Counted from the stretch's first letter, positions 33,901 to 45,150 are shown. The stretch is DNA of 64,000 nucleotides from Echinometra lucunter (GCA_029962745.1 JAPZVO010000023.1:434001-498000), one strand, 5' to 3'. Made by a program: numbers and translations. The notes: generated by a model from the letters alone, not told the origin.

Positions 33901-35265
33901 TCATATTACAGTGACTGAAAGTGAAAATACAGGAATATGGTTTGCATGACAGCTACTTAATAGTCAAAATAATGATAAGCTCTTTGATGATGACTGTTAA
34001 TAATCCTTCTGAATAGGAACTGCCATGAAAGAACTATTAGGTTATCAAAGTTTAAATCAATATTTGTACATGCATCAAAATAAAATGATCATTGTATCTT
34101 TTTTTATGTTTCTTGTGTAGGAATGTAATTGATGTATCTGCCATAGACTCTCAAGCATTAGAACAACATGAATACATGGACAGAGCAAGAACATACAGGT
34201 ATATTGTTTACAACATTACTAAGCTTATGCTGATATTACAACCTATGTTTACTTTTAGCCTGTGGACTTCGTATTGCTGTTTCCCATCCCTAGTTATGTA
34301 TACTTTTTTTATTTTCTCTCATGCATGCAAAACAAATGTTCAAATAAGTAACTGAAGCAGAGATTATACAAGAAAATTCATTGAAGAAATAAACAAATAC
34401 ATGGCTACTAAAAAGACATAAATCCGTAAATTTTGCTCCAAAATTCTTTTTGAATTGTTTGTTGTTAAATCCGACTACAACTGCTCATTTATTTCTGAAA
34501 ATATATTTTGTTCATACTTTTTAAATTGCTTTTAAAATTGGCCCAAAAATTATGACTTGTGAGATTTGTTAATTTGTTGCTCATAAGACTTCCATGGTAA
34601 CCCTTCCCTGATCTCTCTCTCTCTCTCTCTCTCTCCCTTATAGCTCAAGAGTGGCAGTGGCGGTGACAGGTCCTAAGAAACCCCTCTCCAGTTTCTTGAG
34701 GCTACCTAAGGGTGTCTCCATGCCATACTCCGTGCTTTCAGAGGAACCAGTCTCAGTAGATGACATTAATCTGGTAAGATGATTGACCTTCTAAGACCCC
34801 CTAGAAATATTTGGCTTTCAGTAATGATTTGGAAATATAAATGTTTATTAGAATTACTCAGCTGTTAGATATAGGCGTATTTTAACTGAAAAATGGAAGA
34901 TATTTCTATCCCAATCCTAATTTGTAGTCTATATTTAAGATTGACTGTACAACATTTTTATGTTTTTGCAGTAAAAGTAACTGACAGAAACAGTGCTTTA
35001 GAAAGGAAAAGAAGAGACAGAGAGGGGGAAAGAAATATGAAACAAAATAGAAGTAAATGTATCCTTTGTCAAAACTTTTCATTTTATGAGCAGTATAAAA
35101 TATTTCTCCACCCATACCAAGACATTTGTTTTATGATTATTTTATTTCATTGTTTGTATTTCTCAGATCACAAAGACAGCAGCGAATGCATGGAAGGCAT
35201 CACAGGACATCCAGGTCACACATAAAGAGAATCTAGTTGTCCAGTTTGGTATCCCTCAGAACTGA
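22212..35265 (+). CDS. LAMTOR1: LAMTOR1 (p18), Ragulator scaffold
   Basis: LAMTOR1 wraps the other Ragulator subunits (LAMTOR2-5) and anchors Rag GTPases, and hence mTORC1, on late endosomes/lysosomes. The N terminus [10 protein letters not shown] has the Gly2 myristoylation and Cys3/Cys4 palmitoylation residues. The core '[20 protein letters not shown]' and the C terminus '[14 protein letters not shown]' match human '[20 protein letters not shown]' and '[11 protein letters not shown]'. An in-frame TAG at 22194-22196 supports the start. Using exon 2a the protein is 168 aa; using exon 2b, 167 aa (human 161). The first intron is 6.2 kb. An acceptor 40 bp upstream of the ATG (TTTTTAG at 22165-22171) suggests a non-coding first exon. 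Confidence 0.96.
22680..23053. mobile_element. GGCAAACCCGG MITE, copy 2
   Basis: 374 bp in LAMTOR1 intron 1; ends GGCAAACCCGGAGAATAGGG and the inverse. 8-mers GTCTATTT (22672-22679) and ATCTATTT (23054-23061) flank it. Matches 17661-18026. Confidence 0.87.
23054..24582. other. LAMTOR1 intron 1 segment
   Basis: Includes a small 20-bp tandem repeat (CTTCCATATATGGGAAAGAA twice near 23870) and a poly-C tract at about 24432. No gene recognised. Confidence 0.5.
24583..24939. mobile_element. piggyBac-like MITE, diverged copy
   Basis: Ends TTAACCCATAGAGTAC and GTACTGCTATGGGTTAA; interior GGGCAGAAAGAGAAAAA and TGCCAATTTGAGGAATGAAG match the family at low identity. Confidence 0.7.
24940..26219. other. 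LAMTOR1 intron 1 segment
   Basis: A loose 20-30 bp repeat (GGAAGTAA.GATGAA units) at about 25195-25270. No gene similarity recognised. Confidence 0.4.
26220..26509. mobile_element. hAT-like element with TSD GTGATATG
   Basis: 290 bp flanked by perfect 8-bp repeats (26212-26219, 26510-26517). Left end CAGTGGCGTAGACTGG, right end GGCTACATGG. Interior has GAGCGCGCTTCGCGCTC and a poly-G tract before CTACTGCCCCCATCG. Confidence 0.8.
27120..27340. mobile_element. LINE 3'-end fragment (L2/CR1-like)
   Basis: Plus-strand translation gives [16 protein letters not shown], the usual reverse-transcriptase C-terminal motif of L2/CR1-type LINEs, followed by a degenerate AAGTATAAATG/ATT tail. Confidence 0.5.
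28489..28559 (+). CDS. LAMTOR1: LAMTOR1 exon 2a (acidic di-leucine motif)
   Basis: 71 bp after CCTTTTTCAG, encoding [20 protein letters not shown] then PVN plus 2 bases (donor AG|GTTAGT). 'ETTRLL' fits the [DE]xxxL[LI] lysosomal sorting signal and aligns with human 'EERKLL'. Phase 0 in, phase 2 out. Confidence 0.88.
28617..28684 (+). CDS. LAMTOR1: LAMTOR1 exon 2b (alternative second exon)
   Basis: 68 bp between CGTTCCACAG and GTAAGT, encoding [20 protein letters not shown] then RG plus 2 bases. Phase 0 in, phase 2 out, the same as exon 2a, and 57 bp from it. Joining 2a to 2b at these sites gives a frameshift to an early stop. 2b looks like a diverged tandem copy of 2a (D-D start, L-L/I-D motif). 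Its use is inferred, not shown. Confidence 0.65.
29277..29448. mobile_element. pogo/Tigger-like MITE
   Basis: Ends TACAGTGGAAACTCAGTATA and inverse TATATTGAGTTCCCCTGTA; CAGTGGAA ends with TA flanks are characteristic of pogo/Tigger Tc1-mariner relatives. Interior CTTGTTATAGCAGGAACC repeated in variant form. Confidence 0.7.
29528..29797. mobile_element. CACTA-like fold-back MITE, copy 2
   Basis: 270 bp, CACTATGAACATGGCGGACA at the left and inverse at the right. Flanking 3-bp repeat ATT. Same family as 12579-12846. Confidence 0.82.
30204..30945 (+). pseudogene. LINE reverse-transcriptase C-terminal fragment (L2/CR1-like)
   Basis: The translation contains '[20 protein letters not shown]' and '[15 protein letters not shown]'. 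After a stop it continues with [39 protein letters not shown] and '[13 protein letters not shown]', the standard C-terminal order of L2/CR1-type retrotransposon RTs. It ends GCGCTATACAAGTCAC plus (ATT)n, a typical tail. Stops and lack of the catalytic part mark a dead 5'-truncated copy. Confidence 0.85.
30946..31200 (+). mobile_element. Second, shorter copy of the same LINE 3' end
   Basis: CTCATCCACTTTCAATTCTC and GTCCTAAATTTTGAAATAG repeat the 30690-30900 segment, more diverged, interrupted by a poly-G tract. Confidence 0.7.
31918..32333. mobile_element. piggyBac-like MITE, copy 2
   Basis: 416 bp, TTAACCCACTCGTGAC to GTCACGAATGGGTTAA, the best-preserved ends in the window. Interior nearly identical to 15667-16080. 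Confidence 0.85.
33606..33692 (+). CDS. LAMTOR1: LAMTOR1 exon 3
   Basis: 87 bp encoding [20 protein letters not shown] then [10 protein letters not shown], phase 2 on both sides. Corresponds to human [20 protein letters not shown]. Confidence 0.93.
33693..34120. other. LAMTOR1 intron 3
   Basis: No gene or repeat recognised apart from a CAGCAGCTGCTGC cluster near 33791. Confidence 0.55.
34121..34198 (+). CDS. LAMTOR1: LAMTOR1 exon 4
   Basis: 78 bp with [20 protein letters not shown] then RARTY, the most conserved block of the family. Acceptor TTGTGTAG. Confidence 0.97.
34199..34643. other. LAMTOR1 intron 4
   Basis: AT-rich; ends in a (CT)n tract serving as the acceptor polypyrimidine region. 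Confidence 0.6.
34644..34773 (+). CDS. LAMTOR1: LAMTOR1 exon 5
   Basis: 130 bp encoding [44 protein letters not shown]. Preceded by a (CT)n polypyrimidine tract and TATAG. Ends in phase 0. Confidence 0.94.
34774..35166. other. LAMTOR1 intron 5
   Basis: Nothing recognised besides the splice sites. Confidence 0.6.
35167..35265 (+). CDS. LAMTOR1: LAMTOR1 exon 6 and stop
   Basis: [20 protein letters not shown] then [12 protein letters not shown] and TGA. The 'LVVQFGIP' C terminus is diagnostic. Confidence 0.97.
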   Translation: MTKTAANAWKASQDIQVTHKENLVVQFGIPQN

Positions 35266-35968
35266 AATGACCGGTATGAGCTTAACCTCGAAAAGACTCT
35301 TACAAGAGAAATAAGTGTGTCATTGAGAAGAGGAATATTAACGGCAGAAACGGATGATGGATATTGATTTCAGATGATATAGTGTATACCTTCATAGGAG
35401 AAAGAAAGTTATTACAGGCACAAAGAATGGAGACAGAGAATGCATTGTAAATGTTCATAATCTTATACATCCAGGAGACATTGTACAGTCCAATGTTTTA
35501 GAGCTGCCAGCCTACCTCTCTGTAGGCAGAATACCTGCTTATCAGTTGTGGCTATCTGTATCCCAAGCTCTACCCATCTGTTAAGGGCAGTCTTTATGTT
35601 ATAATTCACTGTCCGACCTCTGCATGTTATTAGCAGTCAAACTGAATGTTGGTACATGTTCATTATCTCATGAAAACAAATTGAAAGTAAATATAAAATG
35701 ACCTCCAGCTGACAAAACAAACCTAAAGAATGCCGCTGTTCATTAAACATTGTGTAGTAAAGATTACATGAAGAGTAATTTGCAATGTCAATCAGTTTCC
35801 AGTTTTCAAATTTCTGCAATCTCCATTTGGTGTGACTCTTGCAAAGTATGCTATACAAAAGTGATCCACCTTTGAGTGATATACATTTTGATTACAGTAA
35901 CATGCTTTGCCTAGATTTGACGCATTTATTATTGAACATAGCAAGAAAGGAAGGGTAAATGTTTCTAT

Positions 35969-36080
35969 CAGAGGCGTCGATCCATTTTTCGGATTGGGGG
36001 GGCGAGACGACCAAGCGGAGATGAACCCACGGCTACTATTTGTACACACACACACACACACACACACCCTCACATGTATG

Positions 36081-36118
<38 letters not shown>

Positions 36119-37486
36119 CACATATACATATATAAATATATATAAAACATAAGCCTATATCAACGTGAAGCATTTTCTAATTGGGGAAATTAAGCAACTT
36201 GCTATGTGAACCATCCTGCTTTTTTTAAAATTTTGCGAGCGAGCAAAAAATAGCAAATTTTTTGTTATGAGAGAAGGGTTTAGTTATCATATAGGCATAA
36301 GTGATACCTGCTATATATGTATATGGTTACCTCGTTGCCAAATATGAACTCTATTTTGTCACATCACTGGTCCATTGTTGCTGCCCCCAACCCAGTCTGT
36401 TTTTAATATTACGAGCGAGCGAAGCGAGCGAGGAAGCACACACTGTTTTTCATGGTAGATGTAGTAAACCCTTCGGCAAATTACGCTGTGAGCCAATGAA
36501 GCATCTACATTATCTATTCGGTCTTATCTCACCGAATTCGTTTGCTTTTCAAAACCATTAGTATGAAACGAGCGAGCGCAGCGAGCGAGGAAAAATATAC
36601 CCTTTTCCATATGATAGAAGTGTTATTTCGTCATCATAAAAATGTGATAAAAATCTGATATGCGCTATACAAGAACGGAATATTATTAGTATCATCAGAA
36701 TACACTATAAATCTGTCATGCCTGTATGATATCTAAATAATACATCCGATCAGCCAAATATGACACTGTTTTAGCTACCTCGCTTGCAGTCCGAATCCAT
36801 TCTGTTTCTACTATAGCGAGCAACGTCAACGATTAATCCCGGCAAAATTATATGGATTTATCCCAAAATTTTTGTCAACCACCTTGCTGCCCAAATATGA
36901 TGATACTTGGGAATATCGCTGCTATAACAAGCTACTTGCTGACCGAAATCATCTTGTATCTAGCTTTTACCAGCGAGAGTAGCGAGCGAGTTAATGAACA
37001 ATATGTTTTTGTTTTGCGTTGTTTTTTTTTATCCAGGCCGTTATCTCTTGAAATTTTATCTATTTTTTAGGTCAGCTGGCCGCTCGATTTCTAGGAGTGA
37101 TATCTTGTTTGGTTATATTACTTCTTATGAGTAGAAGAATAGTATAACATTAGATAGAAACACAAGACGCAAACCAATTTCCTTTCATAAGAATAGTAAT
37201 TATCATCGGCAAAGGTTAAGATACAATAAATGCGAGCGAGCAAAGCGAGCGAGCGCTTCCCAGTGTCCCATTTTCTTTCTTTTTTCTCGTTTTACGCTTT
37301 CATTTCACTTCCTTCCTTTTCCTTTCTTTTCCATTTCTTTTTTTCTTTTTCCTTTTTTTTTTTTTTTTTTTTTTTTTTTGGTTGGGAAATTATTGGGGGG
37401 GGGGGGGCAAAATGATATCTTTGCCCCCCGAAATTTTCTTTGAGGGGGCAACTGCCCCCCCTGCCCCCCCAGGATCGACGCCTCTG
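35969..37486. mobile_element. hAT-like element with TSD GTTTCTAT and GCGAGCGAAGCGAGCGAG motifs
   Basis: 1518 bp flanked by a perfect 8-bp duplication (35961-35968, 37487-37494). Perfect 15-bp terminal inverted repeats CAGAGGCGTCGATCC / GGATCGACGCCTCTG. Inside are five to six copies of GCGAGCGAAGCGAGCGAG-type motifs near 36236, 36412, 36569, 36820, 36972 and 37232. A (CA)n(TA)n tract (36044-36120) and long T and G runs are also present. No transposase, so non-autonomous. Confidence 0.9.
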
Positions 37487-37494
37487 GTTTCTAT

Positions 37495-39244
37495 TATACT
37501 GAAAATTTTATGTTTGGAGGTACTCTAAAGCTTCATGCATTTTATTCAGTGATCTGGGCAATATTTTATTAAACTGACAAGTTTGCCAACATCCCATTGA
37601 AATAGGTGTTAATTTCAGTACGCATGTTTTGCTGAGATGTCAACAAACGTGTGCTTATGAAGGTTTTATAAAATGATGCCATATACACATTGTACACTGT
37701 TTATCAACTCTAGAGATTACATTCAACATGTCAAGATTGACTGACAATGGTAATGTCAGTCATTCTTACAATAATGTCTTGCCTGCAAGCACTACATGGA
37801 TAAATCTGTATGCAGCAGCATTATTACGGTGATGAAGTTGTCTGAAGGTCAGTTCTTGCTGTACAAAAAATACATTTGTATCTTTGGGTCATTGTATGTA
37901 CATTTAGTTGTTATAAGTTGTATTGTTTTGATACTGTGTTGAAGGTAAGTGGAATGTGAAAATATTAAAAGATGCATGAAGTAAAGAAGGAATAGAAATT
38001 GTTTCTATATTTGGTTTTTGCCTTGCTTTGTAGTAAAGTCATCTACTGAATGGATTTAAACCAGGTGAAAATTCCTCACATCCGAGGTAACCACTGCACA
38101 GTCTTTGTTTTTGTTTTTGTTTTTCTCTTCTTTTTTTCTTCAGGTAGATTCAATAATGAGTTTATCAATCTTGATTGTTTATCTGCCTTGTAGCATTGTT
38201 ATACTTCAATAATTTTCACTTCAGGAGGAAGGTTACATCTTAGAAGACTGATCTTTGTATGAGAATATAAGTATGGGTATAGATAAATAGCATTGTCTTA
38301 GATGCCACACATGTTAATTACTGTGTGATCTGAAAATGCAGAGCCTGCATCTGTCCTTTCTACAGAGAATAGTTCTCTGAAAGGAATGTATCTAAGGAGA
38401 CATACATTGTTACACACAACAGCTTACTGAGCTGTAAATATTGAAAAAAATGAAAAGATTTCTCAGTTTTTCTGTAATGCCCTCTATCCGAAATCATATA
38501 CATTCTCAGATTCTGAGCAGAGTTAAATTAAGCGTGAAGGGACAAGACAGGAAAGCGGTTTAACCTAGCTTGTGGCAGGTTTATTTTGGACCGTATTCCT
38601 GTTTGATGGTAGTCGCAATATCTCTGTGTGTTTGTGTTCCTTGCCAAACGCAAGTTCATGTGACTTGCTTCCTTGTGTTCATTATACTGCGTTTTTTTTT
38701 CTTTCTTTTTTTCTTTCACCTGTTAAGTTGCTCTGTTTGTGGAACCAACTTTCAGTTTATAAGCATTTCTCTAGATATTTTTGTTTATTCGTTATTTTGA
38801 GATTTACCTGTATTTCTAAGGGAATAGATGTCGACAATATACAGCCTGTACATGTATAGAGAGGAATCTTTTATGGAGTTCTTGGCAGGTATTCTGAAAA
38901 TTGTTTTATCTTTGATCTTATCTTCACTCTTTCAATAGTCATAACAGATTTTGAAGGCAAACTAGTGATTGGTTTGCACTGCACAAAATTGTGCCCATGG
39001 ACCAGCAGGCAAGTGAAAAGTGTGCGATATAAGCCAATAGCATACCCTATTTCTGATTGCTACATAATGGTAAAGTTAAAACAATTTTCAGAATACCAAC
39101 CCAGGGAATAGTGATTGATATATGTAGTATGAAAATGCATTTATATTTAGTTCTCAGTATATTATACTTGTATACATTGCTTCATAGTGTCTTAATTCCC
39201 TTTCCTAAATTTGTGTAAGGAACCACCAGCATTATGCTAAGTTT
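37495..39244. other. Region downstream of LAMTOR1, possible 3' UTR
   Basis: AT-rich, no ORF of interest. It may be part of a long LAMTOR1 3' UTR, since no AATAAA is apparent between the stop codon and the hAT insertion. Confidence 0.35.
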
Positions 39245-39601
39245 CACTATGTTCCCATTGGCCACGGCAGCCGCGTTTGCTCGAAACGTGTGCCGTGGGA
39301 TTTGGACATTTTTGTTGGGTTTTTTTTGCGGCCTATTACATATTGGCACGTTTTGTTACGGCCTATTACGTATTGTCACGTTTTGTTGCGTTCACCCATC
39401 CGCACTGACTGCCGTGGCAAATTTTTTTAGTTTGAAAATCTGGCTCGGCATCCGCGGCAATCACGGACTGTCACGTTTGCCCATCCCGTCCCCCTGCATT
39501 GTATCACGTCCATACGTTTTTGTCCACGGTTGCCAGAAGCGCCTTGAGCACTGCACAGAATGGATTTAATGTGGACTGCCGTGGCCACCGGGAACATAGT
39601 G
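39245..39601. mobile_element. TIR element, CACTATGTTCCC ends
   Basis: 357 bp; left CACTATGTTCCCATTGGCCA, right the inverse with two changes; GGCCACGGCAG conserved in both arms. Interior contains direct repeats of CGGCCTATTACRTATTG and a LINE-like CGCCTTGAGCACTGCACAGA segment. Target duplication unclear. Confidence 0.8.
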
Positions 39602-40477
39602 TAAACATAGCATTAGATATCTGTGATTAATGTCAAGTTTCAGTTCATGACTGGTAATTGCCTCTTTTTGACATGTCCTTGATTGGCAAGCTGTAAATGT
39701 GGCTTTTCAAGGGGGGTTGACCATAACCAGTTAATTTGTAATTTCATATGGACCTTGCACTATATATCTCAAATTCTTCGATGGCTTGGTTATGATGCAG
39801 TTAAATTGCCTTCTGTCTGAATGATTGAAAGTATCATTTCATGTAAACTTTTGAGTTGTAACATTCATGGAAAGAATGTACAGTTAATTCTCTGAATATA
39901 AATTAATTCTTGTGATTTGTAAAAGTATGCCTGTGGCTGTGCTTATGGGAGTGATCCACATTACCTGAAATTTCTATCTACATTGTGTGAGAAAAGATTG
40001 TGGTATTGTTCAAGAGAAAAATATGTTTTATTTTTAATTAAAGCAATACATATCTGTTGTTATAGCAATCTAGTTTGCATTTCATTGTTTTGCCTTTTAT
40101 TGTTTCATTTACTTTGGATTGCCTTTACGGAATATCAGAGTTGCTTAGGGTTACTAACATTCCAGTACAGTCTGGAAACAAAATTGTTTTATTGAATAAT
40201 GAAAATGTGGACATTGTAGAAAAATGAGGTTGTAATTTTTAAGAAATTTGCTATTTCCCACTGTGAATGAATTTATGTTCATCTCCGTCGCATCATTGAA
40301 AAAAAATGTTGATATAAACAAATTAAGTACCTCTTTTGTATTGGAGTTATGTTGTTATGCAGTGGCCATTAAAAAGTCTTGATATTATGTGACGGAATGT
40401 ATAAACTTGATAATCATGACATTTTGTTTTCCCCTTTTTTCCTGAAAGTCATGAAACGTGAATGCTATTTGTACTGT

Positions 40478-40485
40478 AATAAATA
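40478..40485 (+). terminator. Candidate polyadenylation signal (LAMTOR1)
   Basis: AATAAA in GTAATAAATACATTTATT; another AATAAA near 40906. Assignment to LAMTOR1 would imply a 3' UTR above 5 kb including the hAT insertion, so this is tentative. Confidence 0.25.
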
Positions 40486-43300
40486 CATTTATTATAAATG
40501 CAAAAACAATCACTCTTGTTCTACATGTTGTAACATATAATTGAGTAACCACTGTTTGAAACGTTACTTTGAAGCTAAACTCAAGTTCTGGCAACGTTAT
40601 AAAGTAATTCTGAATTGCATGTAAAGCAGTAGATGGATTGTATGGACCACCGAATATAAATAAGACAAATTAATGAAAAAAAGTGACTCCAAATTACATG
40701 CACTAAGAAGCTTATCTTAAAATGTGGCATTGTATGTTGCCTTGATTTCCTTGTCTTCTTGCCTATTGTACATTTTCATTCAAAATCATATGGCAGGTAT
40801 GATTTATTTGTAGTCTTGAACTAGAAAATTTACAATCTGTCCTTGCCAGAACTTGAGATTACCTTTCCAGACTCTCATTAAAATTGAATATACAGCCTTG
40901 ATGACAAATAAACATGGAACAAATTAAATAAATGTAAGGTTATATGCTCTAATCATCATTTCAAGGTAAACCACAGGGTTGGTAAAAGACACACGTCAAG
41001 CGATACTCATTTAATTCAACTGCATTTACTGTATTCTTGTACTTTTGTGATGACCTTTTATAATAATAATAATAATAATAATAGTAGGGGTGCTCAGATA
41101 TGAGGCGACATTGTGGTGCCACAAAATTTTTAGTGTTCAGATACGGCATGACATTGTGGTGCCACCGAATGCGCATTAACGCATCAACTCTCAAAACTTT
41201 GCACAATCTCATGACAACATGACTTAACCAGGTCCCCATTTACACCTGGGTCAAGAGGGCCAAATGTGGGTAAAACATCTTGTCCAAGAATGTACGCACT
41301 CAGCAAGGATCACACCTATTTCTTCTCGTATGAGAATTTTTAAAAAGCCTACACCACACTGCTTCACACTGAATATAAACCAATCATTGTTGTTGACTTT
41401 TGTCACACTAGCAATGTCTATGGACCATGGCAGTCTGGAGATATCCCTTGCTAGTGGCTACTATAATGAAAGGTTTAAATGAACAGAGTTGGTGATACTA
41501 GACAGTATAAATGCACAGAGACCAAGTCAATGACTTTGACCAACCCTGGATTACATCTAAATGTTCAAATCATAACATGATACGTGTAGGACTTAACAAA
41601 TACGTAGCAAAGCACTACAAATATATGATTAGATAATATGTAAGACAATTTTATAATATGCATAAAGGGTAATATATTTGGTCAGACATTTCTGAAATTT
41701 TAAAGAAAATTGTTCATGAGAGCAAGATTTCAAATTTCAGTTTACAGTAAAAAGACATAATATGACATGAATTGCAAAGCAATAAAGATGAATCAATTCT
41801 CACAGTGTCATTTTGGAATAATGAATATTCAGATAAAAGATAAAATAGGTTTCAGCTAGGGAAAAATAATACATGTACATATGTTTACATCATGTCTGCA
41901 AAAATGTGAAGCCAATTTCTTGTTCTATAATCACATTTGTCACAATTCAATATTGACACTGTCTATCATGAAAAGGTGTAGTGAACATTATTTTTTGCAT
42001 GCTTTCAATGTCATCTGTGACGAAACATGCACCTATCTATCATGTATTTGTGATGGCAGATAGTTCTCATTAGTGCATACACTAGTGCATTTCGACATGA
42101 ACAGGACTCAAAATAAAATATACAGAATGACAAAATGACAAGTTACAGTGGCGTGCGTATGTTAAATGTGCAAACAGAGAACAATTATACAAATCTGAAG
42201 ATATCAAGATATCAGTTTCCAGAAAAACCACATGTCCTACTTATGATAACATAGGTTTATTATCTTCAAGTAAAACTTGCTTCAGAATTGACTAAACAAA
42301 ATAATGAAATTCTGAAGATGTAGAAAGGCTTAGTCTTCAAAATTTTCTTACCTTCAAAGAAGAACTACGGAATCGTGTTTCATTTCATTGACTTTCAGTC
42401 AAAAATATTTAGCTTATAGGTACTAACTGGGTGCTGTATAGCTTAGATCAAAATTTTATGTACAGCTGTCTCCTATACCCAGTTGTCATAAAGGATTTCT
42501 TGTAGAATTCATTTCTTTGAATGCACTGGGTGCTGGTAAGGACTGCCAAAGCTGAAGTCAGCCTATTTCTTTCAGAAGGACAAAGAGACATAGTTTATGT
42601 GCATTAACATATATTCTACACAATCAGGTAATAAATCATTTTTATGTGTCAGATCTCTTCTCATTACTGCTATTATACATTGTATGTTAATATACACAAA
42701 ATCGAGATGAATATCATGCTTTGATCCAACTTAAGTTTATTATAATATTCACAATTTTTCGGAAGCCATGGGAACGCGTTTTCATCAAATTATTATTGTT
42801 ATTGTTCATCTGTTCATATCTGTTCTCCACTTGAGAAAGGAAGAGGCTTTCCAAAAATGTAAACATAATTTGGATCAAAGCATGATATTTTGTTGTTTAT
42901 TCATTATTTCCACCACATGGAACTATATCAAAACACACTCATACATGTATATAGGCACATTAACCTAGGCAGATAGGACGGAATAATTGTTACATGGTGG
43001 TTCGATTCCATTTGCATGAATAGATTATAATTAAGGTCACATATACAATAACAGTATTGCTTTATATGTAAACCCTTTATCTGTCCATCTCTCATTTTTT
43101 CAAAATAAACATACTGTATAAGTGCATAAAGTAGGGGAAAATAAACTAATCTGTATGGAATATGATAAAACTTACTAGTTTTTACCTCCTTAAATCAAAT
43201 TTGAAAAATTTTTGTTATCCTAGGATAGGCCTATAATAATAACATTTCTGTAAAGCCCACAGAGACATCAAAGAGATGTATTAGGCACTATGAAAATCCA
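40486..43300. other. Intergenic, AT-rich
   Basis: Includes (ATA)n at about 41060 with flanking TGTGGTGCCAC direct repeats near 41110 and 41155. No gene recognised. Confidence 0.5.
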
Positions 43301-43302
43301 GA

Positions 43303-43359
43303 ATATTATTATTATTATTATTATTATCATTATTATCATTATTATCATTATTATTATTA

Positions 43360-43396
<37 letters not shown>

Positions 43397-43419
43397 CATT
43401 ATTATCATTATTATTATTA

Positions 43420-43475
<56 letters not shown>

Positions 43476-43489
43476 GTTATTATCATTAC

Positions 43490-43577
<88 letters not shown>

Positions 43578-43620
43578 GTTATTATCATTACTATTATTAT
43601 TATTATTATTATTATTATTA

Positions 43621-43652
<32 letters not shown>

Positions 43653-43659
43653 GTTATTA

Positions 43660-43711
<52 letters not shown>

Positions 43712-43746
43712 CATTATCACTATTATTATTATTATTATTATTATTA

Positions 43747-43781
<35 letters not shown>
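43303..43781. repeat. (ATT)n microsatellite with ATC variants
   Basis: About 480 bp of ATT, with scattered ATC/GTT units. It follows GTAAAGCCCACAGAGACATC and TTAGGCACTATGAAAATCC, which look like a LINE/SINE 3' tail, so the tract probably grew from a retroposon tail. Frames across it are artefacts. Confidence 0.95.
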
Positions 43782-44013
43782 AATGCAAACTATATGAATA
43801 TAAAGAATAGGATAATGTTCACATCATATCTAAACTATTCCACATGCTGCATCTATTGTTACTATAGATCTGCATTGGCATCACATAAAGGTTTGATCAG
43901 ACCTTATCAATAATGATCAAAATAAGATTTCCAATTAAAGGTACACGCTACAGTTGCCATGTTATGTATAAAAATACACGAGCAGAACCACATTGACAAT
44001 ATAGTAGTGTGTC

Positions 44014-44433
44014 TTAATAGCCCATGCATGACAAAGGGTTCACATTGTGTGGTTTAGCCTAATAACTAATATGATGCAGAACCCTATAAAACATACCAAG
44101 TATGAATGACTCAAAGAGCATAAAAGGAAAAATTTCTACAAATATTACACCCATTTTGGTTGAGTCAATATTTCTTATCTGATGCTGAAAATTTTTAAAG
44201 GAAAACAAGTAATGAAATTATGAAAATGACAACACAATTGAAAATTCATTATCACAGTTTCCATGAAAACTGACAACTTATTAACTTTTTTCAATCTGTC
44301 TTTATTTCAGAAGATGACTGTTTAGGGGAAAAAAATAAAAATGTAGCAATAAAATAAACATCAAGGTGTTGCCAATTTGAAGAAGAAGAGCTAATCAAAT
44401 AAGACTTCAAATAATTTCTTTCATGAATGGGCA
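44014..44433. mobile_element. piggyBac-like MITE, degraded copy
   Basis: TTAATAGCCCATGCATGACA at the left, TTTCATGAATGGGC at the right; interior AAATTCATTATCACAG and GGTGTTGCCAATTTGAAGAA in family order. Confidence 0.7.
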
Positions 44434-44647
44434 CCATTGGACGGAAAATCTTATTGTCAGTGTGGTCTTCAATCAGTCTTTAGCTGATGAAACAAATTTT
44501 AGGCAAAACATCAGTAAACATCATAAGGCCAGACCTTCCTATTTGATGTAGTGAGCTTAATAAAGCTCATTTTTAAGTAAAAGAAGAGCATTATAACTGA
44601 AACACAAATTTCATAAAAATTGTTATTATGTCAATGCTAGAACACCT

Positions 44648-44850
44648 GGGGGGTGTTTCACAAAGATTTAAGTTTGACTAAAGTCGCACTTACATTCCTA
44701 ATTGCGTGCTATCACCCCATTGGTCAGATCATGCTCAGGGGACGCGCACTATTGGAAGTCTATCAATGAGATTACGCGTTAACTACCGGATGCGCATTGG
44801 CGCTTAAGCACAACTCTAAGTCAAACTTAACTCTTTGTGAAACACCCCCC
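44648..44850. mobile_element. Palindromic MITE (GTGTTTCACAAAG type)
   Basis: 203 bp, left GGGGGGTGTTTCACAAAG and TTAAGTTTGACT, right AGTCAAACTTAA and CTTTGTGAAACACCCCCC. Centre contains CCCCATTGGTCAGATCATGC. Confidence 0.85.
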
Positions 44851-45144
44851 TGAGCTGATCCATATTTAAGATGGATAAAGGCAGTTATTTCAAGAGAATT
44901 CACATGCCTAATATCAAAATACAGGTTGGAATTATTCATTCAAGATTAGTTTTAAAACTTGTCTTTAAAACAACATAGAAACCCTTGGTGAGTACTGTAC
45001 ATGGTGAATAAACAAAAATTCTTTCTGAATCCTGATGACACTAATTATCATCCTTTCATATCTCATCATATTTTTTATTCTATTTAGTTCTTAGGTTTGC
45101 ACTGGTACAAGATGGAGTCATCTCTCTAAAACTGTTTTTTAATA

Positions 45145-45150
45145 TTTATT
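45145..45150 (-). terminator. Candidate polyadenylation signal (LRRC51)
   Basis: TTTATT on the plus strand (AATAAA on the coding strand), about 60 bp downstream of the LRRC51 stop. Confidence 0.55.

Noticed and set aside
34893..35225. 110-codon plus-strand frame overlapping LAMTOR1 exon 6
   Set aside because: Out of frame with the true exon and mostly intronic.
43290..43913. Long open frames of poly-Ile/Leu/Met
   Set aside because: Pure translation of the ATT microsatellite; no gene context.
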